This document shows positions 44,921 through 55,506 of a stretch of DNA of 64,000 bases, in pieces (position 1 is the stretch's first letter; each line of letters opens with the position of its first letter). The position numbers and the translations under genes were made by a program. Source of the DNA: Polytrichum commune (Eukaryota > Streptophyta > Polytrichopsida > Polytrichales > Polytrichaceae); assembly GCA_950295325.1 (NCBI GenBank), contig OX485807.1:43494440-43558439 (forward strand), read 5' to 3'. The notes beneath the pieces were generated by a model. It was given only the letters and a program-made list of their open reading frames with translations, was not told where the DNA came from and did no database searches.

Positions 44921-47900
44921 TCACGACTTTTGGGAAATTTGTTACTCACTATGGGGAATTTAGAATGAAGACAATCTTGAATTAATGCTTTACCTACCAC
45001 TATTTATTTGGTTGGACTATACATAATCCTCACATACACCATGTCAGTGTGTGTGGTGAACATTGTGTACATGAAGGCACATAGTTATGGATAGGTTCAG
45101 TTGAGCGCCAACTTCATGAGGAATATTTCCAACATTTGGGTTGGGTTGCAGTCCTTCACAATGATGGAGGTGGGTCCCACTTTGTTAAATGCTACGGTAC
45201 TAGAGGCATTCCATGCGTGGTCGGTGAGAGTGAGGGTAGACACAATGGTTCATGAAGTTGCAAAGACTTGGTTTATCTTCTTCTTGGGCATATGTGTTGT
45301 TTTTTTTTTAAATAAAAAAATTGGAGAGATAATGGTGGTTGGAAATGATTTATGTTTGGAAATTTTGGCCAAATTGGGCATGACATGGATCATGAAATGA
45401 CATGAACTTAGCAAGCCTATTTTGACCAATTAGATTCTAATCCACCCTTGGTTTTCCCATGGTGGATGATTATTTGGCACAAACATAGGGCATAGATGGG
45501 TTATTTCCTTTGGTTGGTCATGCACAAAGTGGTGGTAGTGGGAAGTGCTATCGTGTAAGTGGTGAGCATTGAGTAATGAGCATTGAATAATGAGTGAAGA
45601 GCGGTAGCTTATGAGTGGTGAGGGAGAAAATATTTGGAGATACACCCACTAATATATTATACCTGTGGTATTTTAGCGTAAATAGTCACATATTTTCTTC
45701 TTAATTATTTATTTATGAGCAGGGGAAACAAAGTGCATTTTAACCTAATGAATGTAATACTCTATTATTAAAATCAACATCAGCAAGATTGCATGAAGAT
45801 TTGGAAATAATTTTTAAAATTATTGTTAGATTCAACATCCCAATTCTTCAAAATGAAATTCAAAGCACATTCAAAGTATTGATCATGCTCTAAATTATAT
45901 TTAAGATTTCACATAGGTTTGATAAATGTAGTAATGGAGGCAGTGCGGAAGAAAGAAACTTACATTTTTGGGCCTAGATGGAAGTTAAAGAGGGAATTGC
46001 TCACACAAATTAAGGTACACTCGTTGTGGCCATTTAAAAGGGAAGCCAAACCTCCAAACATTGTCACATTAATCCAAGTGACGGGCTCAAACTCTTTGTT
46101 TGTTAGTGCAATTATAAAAATACAATTGCAAACATATAGAATGTCAAACCTAGTGTAGTCCAAGTTCCAACCCAATAATATCTAACCTAATCAAACAAAT
46201 GGTGGATGGTATTGTCAACTATCTAAACGCCCATTGTCCTTTGATGCCTCTAAATGGCACAACATCTCGAATGTATATTCAATTGAAACCATTGTAATGA
46301 ACCCGGTTATGGACAAAACGACAACAACGATTTATGACTAAAACAAAGAATATGACCTCACCTCAATTATAAACTCCTCGTCATGTGCATGATCAACAAT
46401 AGACAATAGTTTCTTGAACTCCTTCATACAAATAAAGCATATGGTTTTTTTACCTTTGCTTCCACCATCACCACCCACAACCCAATAATCATCCTTTCGT
46501 CCTCAACATTGTTTTTATTGTAAAATCACACTACCTCATTAGCTGACTCCAAAATCTACATATCCACATATCAGTGAAGTGGCATCAACATCTAGAATTC
46601 ATGTAGAGAATATTACACCAACAATAATACCGTATAAAAGAGAAGTGAATGCATCAATTGTTAAGGAGTACTAAGTTGCTTTGGATCATTTTTATGCATT
46701 CTTCTTGTAGTGGTTAGTGGATTCTTTCCTTAAAATCAATCAATTTAAAGATTTCAAAATTGTGTATGCAACTTACGAACAAGGTTAGATTTGACTTGGT
46801 CACTCTCGGTTGACGTGTGAATGACATCCCATACTTGGTCAAAATGTATAACACATGTATAGTAATACCACAAGAATGTGGTTACATGGAAGAACATAAT
46901 TGCACCAAAATGTAAAACATAAAATTTCCTATTTACGTAGTGCAACGCATTTCATAAAACACCAACAAAGCTAGAAGGATTGAGGCATATACAATCGATG
47001 GATAAATGTCAATTCGATTCATATGCATGAAAATACTAAATATGATGATCCCATGTAGTAAGACGATGATTGCTCTCCCAAGCAAAAAGCAACTTCCTTT
47101 GCAACAAAGCATCGTCATCATCAGAACATAGCATATTTTCAAATACATCATTAACACACTGCCAATGCAAGCTCCAAGTGGATTTGAGTTCATGAATGAT
47201 ATTACATTGGTTTTCCTCATTGCGTGGTATTGAAATATAGATAACTATATCCACTTCCCTATATCCATAAACAATTTTACTTTGTAGTAACCGCACATCT
47301 ACCTCCGAGACTAGATGTACTACTGCTAGAGACACCAAATGACAAATTGAGATTGATATCCTTAATTTATTGAAAGGCCTAAAAATCAAGCTCTCTATTT
47401 TTAAATTGACTTTGTCTTCTTAGGTTTGGTAATATTTGTTGGACCATCATCCAATGATTCTCTATAATCATCACCGACATCTGCTTGGGTTGGCACATCT
47501 TGCGACCATCACAACCATATTAGACTCGTATCCACATGCTTAAAGATATCATGAAAATAATTAACATTTCTTTATGAACCCATTTGGTTTTAGACCTTTG
47601 CCCTCAAGAGAGAATTGATTGTCAAGTGTTGCCCCCCAATTTCTTGGAGGAGCATCCTTAGTTCTCAATTGGCCACGCTTAACCCCATACCCTATTCAAC
47701 TGACCATGCTTATTTGGTTTCTCATATTGGTCATTTAATGATCCTGAAGATATAATTGGTTCCTTATTGATGCCAACCATTGTTTGGGAGGGTGCACTCC
47801 AAGGTCTTACATACATGCATCATCCCTTACTTAAGCAAGCCACTCACACGAACCTCAAGACAAATGTGGCCTCACTCAATCACGCATGCATGCATCCACA

Positions 47901-47976
47901 AAACAAAATCAGATAAAAGGGTTCAAAATAATCTCATATACAAGATACACATTTCAATGTTTATCTTCGACCCCCC
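44921..47976. other. Long stretch without a recognised gene
   Basis: May include the decayed tail of the LINE (44.9-45.1 kb). Frames at 45101-45400 (plus) and 46933-47389 (minus) are unrecognised. A patch of ATGAGCATTGA/GTGAGCATTGA repeats lies near 45560-45600. Confidence 0.5.
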
Positions 47977-48545
47977 AATGTAATGTTTTTTTGGATATTG
48001 TTGAACCTAAAAGGGTGCAATTTCCGTTCATTGCAACCTTTTAGATGAAATTGTACATTCAAGAGGGTGGGGGGGGGGGGGGGTTCCAAAAATGGAGAGA
48101 ACAATTCTTGTACACAAGAGGCTATTTGGAGGGTTTGTTTTGATTTCATAAAGTTTTATGTTTTGGCATTTTGTTTAAGATTGAAGGTCCAATTTTTGTT
48201 TCTTGCACAATTTCAAGGAAATCGATTTTTTCTTATAAATGTATCTTGTATATTAGAGATTTATTTTGATACCACAAAATTTATTTTTTGGGTATTATGT
48301 TTAGCACAAAAGGTCTAGTTCCCGTTGGTTGTGAGCTTTCTAGAAAGTTGTGGATTCAAAAAGAGATCAAACTTGTTTTACATACCGAGAGAGTTTATTG
48401 AGGGTTTATTTTTATCCCTTTGAATTAATTTTTTGGGTATTTTTTGAAAATGAAAAGGTCCAATTAAGGATTTATTTTGATCACTGCAAATTTAGTTTTT
48501 TGGTAATTTGTTAACACAAAAAGGTTCAATTTCATGTTGCATGTA
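47977..48545 (+). repeat. Diverged tandem repeat, about five units
   Basis: A motif of the form TTTATTTTGAT..CA.AAA.TT followed by TTTTTTGGGTATT.TGTT and CACAAAAGGTCCAATTTC recurs near 47985, 48130, 48255, 48400 and 48470. Unit length varies from about 70 to 130 bp. A 15-G run at 48069-48083 lies between units 1 and 2. No reading frame is kept. Confidence 0.6.
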
Positions 48546-49450
48546 AAATGCAGCCTTGTGGAATTGGTTCACAAGAAGTGGCTACAACAATACATGAACA
48601 AAATGATTTGCCTATACAAACCCACAATGAAGGATTTGATCCAATCCTTTATTCATATTATGAATTATAGGTCATGGTTGAAAGGTGAGTGCAGTGGTGA
48701 ATGCCTTGATTCAACGTCGTTGAAGTTGAAGGCTACTACCAAGTATGGAATTCCAAAGGCATTGGCAAGTCTTACCCAAGGGTGGAAGGTCTTTACATCA
48801 TGGATTGTGCTTTAGAGGGCTCATATATGTTTGGATTCACCAAATGGAAACTCGGCTAGCCACCTAGTGTCACTCGAGGGAGAAGGTGTTGGCATTAGAG
48901 GAAGTGAAGTTCCAACTTCAACACAGAAAGGCATTTTTGCCCCGTCATAGGCTCTTTGCAACTGAGACACTCCCCATCCATGAATTACATTTTTGTGTGC
49001 AACCAAATCATGACGCCCACCCTACTCCTAGATTTGGAAAGATAATGCATTGAAATCCAACATCACCAACGACATAATGCAAATATAAATGGGAGAGCGT
49101 TGGACTCATGAACGGAGATTGTGTTGTTGGAATCATTGCCCTTATGTATTAAAGATTTGAAGTCATCATCAACATTGTCTTCAAGGAGGATAAATCTTAA
49201 TGTGTCACAATTGGTGACATCTCACAATGCACATGCATGGACTTCATCAAATTGTCCTCCATGGCTTTGGGAAAGCAAGGGAAATGCATGTACTGTAAAC
49301 AACTATACTACGTGTTCGTATTTCTATACAAGGTGGATTATAATAATGACAAGGTCATTCATGCTCCAATATATACTTACAACAAGGTCATGCAACTATT
49401 TGATGTTGACGGAGTTAATGAACACGAGTAGTGATGCTAGTGTAGTGCTC
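48530..49450 (+). pseudogene. SWIM-type transposase-like relic, copy 2
   Basis: Aligns with the last third of 24560-27078: KKWLQQYMNK against YNKWLQQYGNK; IQSFIHIMNYRSWLKG against VWSFVQVTNYWP(stop)LKG; ALEEVKFQLQHRKAFL against EDIDFQLQQWEAL; DCVVGIIAL against YYVVGVMAI. It then continues where copy 1 ends: VTIGDISQCTCMDFIKLSSM and CKQLYYVFVFLYKVDY (49205-49360), a CxC...C.(H to Q) arrangement typical of a SWIM zinc finger with its second ligand pair altered. The uninterrupted C-terminal stretch covers 49205-49428. Stops and shifts elsewhere. SWIM fingers bind DNA or protein in MULE-type transposases and relatives. Confidence 0.6.
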
Positions 49451-51430
49451 ACCCCAATGTTTCAAAATGTCAGGGAATGACATTAATCCTTAATTACTTT
49501 GGTCGCATGCAACAATGTCTCATATTCTTACAATAGAAAAATATTCTTACAACAAATATGATGGATAAGTTTACATAAAAGTACATATGGACAAACCACT
49601 TGTCCAAAAATAATAAGAGATGTGCACTTGTGGGGACAATAACCTCAACTGACAACATCAAAAACAACAATACAACAATCACAACTTCAAACGTTTGCAT
49701 TTCATGTCTGCCAACCATCACATTTGTGTAGTTTTGTGATCTAGTGTACATCACATTGACAGTTAGAATTGTCCAATATTCATGCATAAATCTAATTATA
49801 CCCAAATCTTCATTCTTAGAAGAACAAGCTTGAACCTCGGAGATATTTCTCGTTGCTTCAATATCTATTTGACAAGAATCTCAATAAGTCTCTTAACAAG
49901 TCTCATGGATTCTAGTTCTTCCTTTGTAGCGGTTTGCCTTGGGTCCTTTGAAGGCGGAGAAATGGTGGAGGAATGATATAGTGTTTGGTGTTGCTAGATG
50001 GTTTGTGGAGAGAGTCCATCAATTTGTATGAGTAATCCTTGGTGGACTCCAATTGGATTGAGTGGCAAGGTATCTCTAAGGACTTCAAAAAGTCTCCTCA
50101 TATTGGTTACGAAGATGTTATGGATGAGTTTTGACTCGATGCGATGTGTGAAAGGTCTTGTTGCCAATAGATATAACTAGTGATTACTTTGGATGGGCGA
50201 TATTATTTGACTCCCCTTACGATCCCATGACGGGATATTTTCCCCTTGGTCATTGTACTCTCATTACCTCTTGCAATTGAATGCGATCAATTCACATACA
50301 CATCTCTCTCTCCCTTTCTCACCCACAACCACGTCTAAAACAAGTCAATACAATATCAACAAGCATCATTGTCCATAGCCAACGAGTGAAAAAGACTTAG
50401 TAAAGTTACCAATGACATGATTGACGCTTCTCTTACAAAGCATGTGACATGTGTAACACAACTTACAAACCAACCATGATCTCCCCCCCTTTGTTTTAAT
50501 ACAAAAATACTAACGACAAACCAAAAAAATAAAAATAAAAATTCAATGACTTATTTGAAAGTCTAGTGAGCCGTTTATCCCATCACTACAACAATGTTTT
50601 TGGTTAGATGGATGGATGTGCATGAAGAGACGTTCTAGGCCAAGCACATGACCCATGCTCAAGGGAGAGAAGGAATCCTCATATGCAAGGGTGCCTCTTA
50701 TCCAACCAACATAAAACTTGATATTTTCTAGGTTTGTTCCCGATTCATCTCAGTGACTTCAAGTAGACTAATTTGGGTTTTTGAAATCAATCATGATGTC
50801 AAACAACTTTAAAAAGTAACCTTGGCAATGCAAACTATTTCAGGACTTTGATTTTAGATAAATGAGAGGTATGCTCATATATGATGATTCTTTCTCTCAG
50901 TGCTCAAGTATGTCATTACTAAGCATACTGGTCATTGCTATCATGCGTATTTTTTTCATTTTTTTTACTTTATTGGTACAACACCAAAAGAATATGATAT
51001 TTGGTGAGGGGTTATAGAGATTTTTACACGGGCCAACCAAATGAAACCATGTGTCAAGTAGGGGTTGACCCTTTAGAGGATTTGGGGGGTCAATGTATAC
51101 TATACATACATGAGCCTCATCTAGTCTTAAAACCGTTTTTGAAGACATTGGGGATTTGAACATGTACTTGATACATTGTCTTATGTCAATGATAGGTTTA
51201 AAGTATACATATAGGTAAAATTCATGATTGGAATAGAAATGTTTATTTGTCCCCAAGGTGGTGAACCTAAATATTCAATAATATACAGATGTTTTAACTT
51301 ATTCAGAAAGTGCACTCTAAGAATAAGTTAAATTCAGATATGCTCATTTGGACACAGTGTGCTTACAATGGACGTATACAACATAAATACACGATTTTGT
51401 GCAAGGAACAGCTGAATGCGGACATCTCAA
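49451..51430. other. No gene; one diverged dispersed repeat
   Basis: About 50695-50905 aligns with 12440-12660. Otherwise chance frames only (49494-49805 and 50897-51256, minus). Confidence 0.5.
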
Positions 51431-51926
51431 TGCCACTTCACACACGAGCCAAGAGCCGTGACCATGAAATTGTGAGAGCCCCAAAGAAAGTGTCCAAAGG
51501 CCGTCCCAACACACCTCCAAAATCTTGTAGTGCGGTCACGGATTCTCAAGTATAGTTGGAAGCCATATGTGACCGGGTCCTCAACCAAATTCTAATTCTA
51601 TGAATTTCTATTCATGCGGGTCCTCACATATGATAAAACATAATAAATCAATGGTTGTGAGCGTTTGGAGTTTGTGGTCTCCTGGTTTGGTGTTAGGCCT
51701 ACCTCCAAGAGGTGGTTTTTGAAAATAGTCCAAGTGACCATGAAACATGATTCATTCGATGCCATGTAGGAATCCATGTAGGCTTTACATCCATCTTGCA
51801 TTCACATCCTCCATTGGTCCCTCGAGCGTAGTGTGAGGCGAACTTGGACCGGCTCCATCTTTTCCACCAATGAGAGTGCTTGAAGTGTAAGGGTCACGGG
51901 TTCAGAGTCTCATGTGTACAAGTTCT
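51431..51926 (-). mobile_element. ~497-bp Tourist-like MITE, left arm of inverted pair
   Basis: The complement of this copy matches 51945-52439 and 60389-60887 along its whole length. The outer end reads GCCACTTCACACACGAGCC, with the expected GGG changed; the inner end is degraded to GTACAAGTTCT before TAA. The minus-strand frame at 51598-51801 is shared with the other arm but contains no recognised domain and is broken in the 60-kb copy. Confidence 0.8.
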
Positions 51927-51944
51927 TAACATTTAAGCATATTA

Positions 51945-52439
51945 GGGCCACTTCACACACAAGACTCAGAGCCCATGACAAGTTTACTTCAAGCACTCTC
52001 ATTGGTGGAATAAGTAGAGCCGGTCCAAGTTCGCTTCACACTACGCTCGAGGGACCAATGGAGGATGTGAATGCAAGATGGATGTAAAGCCTACATGGAT
52101 TCCTACATGGCATCGAATGAATCATGTTTCATGGTCACTTGGACTATTTTCAAAAACCACCTCTTGGAAGTAGGCCTAACACTAAACCAGGAGACCATGA
52201 AACTCCAAACACTCACAACCGTTGATTTATTATGTTTTATCATGTGTGAGGACCCGCATGAATAGAAATTCATAGAATTAGAATTTGGTTGAGGACCCAG
52301 TCACATATGGCTTCCAACTACACTTCAGAAACCGTGACCGCACTACAAGATTTTGGAGGTGAGTTCGGACGGCCTTTCAACACTTTCTTTTGGGCTCTCA
52401 CATTTTCATGGTCACGGCTCTTGGCTCGTGAAGTGGCCC
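51945..52439 (+). mobile_element. ~497-bp Tourist-like MITE, right arm of inverted pair
   Basis: Starts GGGCCACTTCACACACAAGA, preceded by TTA, and ends GTGAAGTGGCCC followed by TAA. Its plus frame at 52071-52265 mirrors the minus frame of the left arm. Confidence 0.8.
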
Positions 52440-52813
52440 TAATATTGGAGAAGCTCCAACTTTTTGCAAGCTTTTGAACCACCATCTCGCTATCCACTAC
52501 TACACAAGAAGGACTAGGCTTGCCACAACTTCATACCAAAAAGCCTGCAACTTAAATTCTTCTTCTCAACAATAATAGACATTCTTATCCCCATAATTAT
52601 GGCCGTCTCTTAAAAGTGTAGAACTGATCTTCCCTCGTCATTAATGTGATGATTCTTTCCCGAAAGTATGTATGCTTATTGGTAAGTAATTAACCCCCTC
52701 AATGAGAATCTTTAGGAACCAAAAAGGTCTCAAGTTGAGGCACCTATCACCGCCCACCTTATCCATTGTGACCAATAATTGGAAGCCAGTGCCAGCCTTC
52801 CACGTGGTACAAC
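52440..52813. other. No recognisable gene
   Basis: Short spacer between two MITEs of one family. Nothing recognised. Confidence 0.5.
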
Positions 52814-52816
52814 TGA

Positions 52817-53146
52817 GGGCCCCTTCACACACGAGACTGAAGGCCTGTGACCATTGTAACCTAAGTTCTCTTAGTGGTCGAAAAGGCCAAGACTGTCCAA
52901 GTTCACTTCACATTAGAAAGTATCATGAATGACAACTCTACATGGAATTTTACATGGCAGACTATGGATGGTGTTTCATGGTTTATCGGAATTTGCGTCA
53001 AGTCCACCTCCAAGAGTAGGTCTAACACAAATTCATGCAGACCATGTCAGAGTCAAGGGTCTTAGACAACTGGTACTATGTTAGATGAGAGTCAAATGCC
53101 TTCACAATAATGGTTGCGGTCCTTGTCTCGTGTATGAAGTGGTCCC
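52817..53146 (+). mobile_element. 330-bp Tourist-like MITE with TGA duplication
   Basis: Starts GGGCCCCTTCACACACGAGA and ends GTGTATGAAGTGGTCCC. TGA lies at 52814-52816 and 53147-53149. The terminal 40 bp match the 497-bp family; the interior is shorter and diverged (shared GTCCAAGTTCRCTTCACA, CACCTCCAAGAG). Confidence 0.8.
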
Positions 53147-53217
53147 TGAGCGTCACCATGATCCCTCGTTAAAGGATTGCAAGGGCTAATAATTAGACTG
53201 TGGTTAATGTTCGTCCA

Positions 53218-55260
53218 TGTGAAAAAGAAAGAAAAGAACAGGAATATCATTGTTTTACATTGACATGCGAGGTCCAACCACCATCTCCGACCCCCAATCA
53301 TGTGGCCATGGGAAGGGGTGGGAGTGGCTTAATGCGTGTCACCGCAAGTGGACTGTTTGTTAGTTGTAGGTATGTTTTGGGTTTCATAGTTGATTTAAGT
53401 CCAATAGGACTAGGGTTTATTTCTTTTCTAGTGTTCTTTTTGTTTAGAATAATGTTTGTTAGGTATTTTATGGCAATTTGTGAGAAGATCTATGTTGAAT
53501 TACATGTTTTAGATGTGCGGTTGGAGGTATTGAAGGTGTCAAAGGTTGTTGTGTGTATGGCTCCTCAAATTCATGTTGTGATGGTGATGGGTGGTAGTAC
53601 TTCCCATCTGATTTGGACTAAGAGTAGGAGGATGATAGGGTATTTTCCAAGTTGCGGGTTGTGGCTTCTATATGGATTCGACTATATGCACTTTGTAGTA
53701 TGTGAATTCGACTATTTGCACTTTGAAATTTGGGCTAGGCACAAAGGGTGGTTTGGATATAGGGGAGCACCTAATATGCATAGTATGTGTGGTCTAAGTC
53801 GCGTGGGGCATTTGTATCTTCGAAGGTAGCAAGTGCATGGTAGTAGCCATGGGGGTGGGTGTTCTCATATGTGCGGTCTTTGAATTCATTGGCGTTTACG
53901 AGTGTAAAACATCGTGTGGTGGGGTGGGCAAGAAGTTTTGTTTTGTTGTGTGTGCGTGTGTGTTGTTTTGTTGTGCCTACAAGTGCATAGGTTATTTATG
54001 TGTTGTTTTGTGCAATATGATAGCAAGTGTGATTTTGTTGGGTTTTACATAGTTGTGATTTTTTTATAAAATTTTTTAATCTTAATTTTAACTTTTTTTT
54101 TTCCTTGGGTGATAGTTTCGTAGATATCTCTCATAGCGGACTTTCAATATTTCATAAGTCGCGCATATGTTATCCAGGGGGGCATCCCAAAATAGGTTTG
54201 ATCATTTATGGTGGATGTCGGAGTTGGATAGCCCTTCGTTTACATAAGGGAGAGTGTTCTTTTGCATGGGAAATTGTGGCACTTACATGTTCATTTTCAA
54301 TGTATCTTTTTAGGTTTCAGACCGAAGCATCATGTTATAGGGAGGTTGGGGAATTGATGGCTAGTATGTGTTTGGTGTCCAATAAGGTGGAAGGGGGTGG
54401 CCATGATACATGGGGCTTGCACTTATTTATTGGGCCAATTTATCAACTTCTTCATTGCCAAATATGTTTGTGTATGCCCTAACTTTGTGAATGGTGATAT
54501 TATGGGAGGAGATTTTTATTGTATTTATGGTGCGAATAATGAGGAGTTTGTCAGGGTGGTAAAATTATGAGGAGGAATGTTTGATGCGGTTGAGTAGAAG
54601 GTATATTCTATTTGAATTGTTAGTGAATATGAAGGTATTTGTGGTAAGCATTTTGGTTTGTTCAATTGCTAATAGCAAAGCATATAATTTAGTGCAGAGG
54701 ATGTTTGGGTATCCGGGTAGGCAAGCGGCAATGTTGAGTTGTAGCAGGCTATTGTATACTCATGAACATGCTATTTGTCGTTACCTTCACTGTCCATGTA
54801 GTATGGTTATATGGATGGTGGGACGGGCTTGGGGGGGGGGGGATTAAATGGGTGGTTGGGTTGAATGCCATGTTTTTGGGAATTTGGTAAGTGGTGTGAT
54901 TGTTTATAGGGGTGGTATGATGGGGTAAGTGGTGCATTTAGATAGGAGTGAGTTAGGGTGGTCTTGTAAGAAGGTATGTATCAAGGGTGGGTCGGGGTTG
55001 TGGGAGATTAGTAGGATGAAGATGAGTTAGGGTTCTTTAGTTTGGTAGTATGTTGGAGGGTTGATGATACGGGGTATTGCATAAGTGAGGAGGGGGGGGG
55101 GGATGGTGATTATAGGTGTAGTATGGGTTTGTTGGAGTGGGTGAATGTCCACATGTCATGTGGAATGGTGATGTTTGTTGTGGAATTATGGGTGGTGTGG
55201 GTGGCAAGTCTTGCCCATTGACTTTTGAGAGGAGTCTGAGTTATGTTGAGTGGGCTAACC
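53218..55260 (-). mobile_element. RNase-H-bearing LINE, copy 3 (longest)
   Basis: Minus strand, 5' to 3': TPLKSQWARLATHTTHNS (about 55200, possibly the region after RT), then RNase H with ALLLAIEQTKMLTTNTFIFT and NNSNRIYLLLNRIKHSSS (about 54560-54690) and HKVRAYTNIFGNEEVDKLAQ (54432-54490). Further on, FKVQIVEFTYYKVHIVE (about 53690-53740) is equivalent to VKFIEFTYCHDKF in copy 1. The second RNase H Asp (FTDS in the family) is Asn here, and many stops are present. The plus-strand left edge has a GAAA-rich run (53220-53236) like the tail of copy 1. The 5' edge and a target duplication were not found. G runs at 54831-54842 and 55092-55102. Confidence 0.7.
54432..54700 (-). pseudogene. RNase H domain of the LINE
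   Basis: Shows LYALLLAIEQ (around the conserved Glu helix), FIFTNN (family FTDS) and KVRAYTNIFGNEEVDKLA (family KVxAHxGIxGNExADxLA). Two frames are needed, and a stop separates HSSS from FYHPDKLLIIRTI. Removes RNA from RNA-DNA hybrids in intact elements; dead here. Confidence 0.7.
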
Positions 55261-55468
55261 ATGCCATGTCCATTGAATAGAGAATGTTGGGCCTAGTGAG
55301 CCAAAAATGATGTCTCTTTCATATGGGGAGTGATATTGTAAGAAAATTGTGGGGAATGTAAGTGGATTGGAGAAGTATGAGTGGGTTGGTTGGAAGGTTT
55401 GCAGAGGTTATCTAATATTGGTTGTGGTAGTATATGGTGGTGTGGACAATACTCTGATGGTGTGGACG

Positions 55469-55506
55469 ATACTTGGGGGTGAGAGGGTGTCTTCACCCCC
55501 AAGTAT
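55469..55506. repeat. Perfect 14-bp hairpin
   Basis: ATACTTGGGGGTGA (55469-55482) and TCACCCCCAAGTAT (55493-55506) with a 10-base loop. It lies just outside the LINE copy. Could be a small foldback remnant. Confidence 0.8.

Larger units (their letters stand above)
51431..52439. repeat. ~1-kb inverted repeat (two MITEs head-to-head)
   Basis: Arms 51431-51926 and 51945-52439 are highly similar inverted copies separated by 18 bases. Read-through transcription would give a ~490-bp double-stranded hairpin. Confidence 0.85.

Noticed and set aside
52071-52265. Shared frame in the MITE inverted pair as a conserved gene
   Set aside because: Present only because the two arms are near-identical; disrupted in the 60-kb copy and without a recognised domain.
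53200-53829. 209-codon plus-strand frame as a gene
   Set aside because: It is antisense to the RNase-H LINE, whose AC-rich coding strand leaves the complementary GT-rich strand open.
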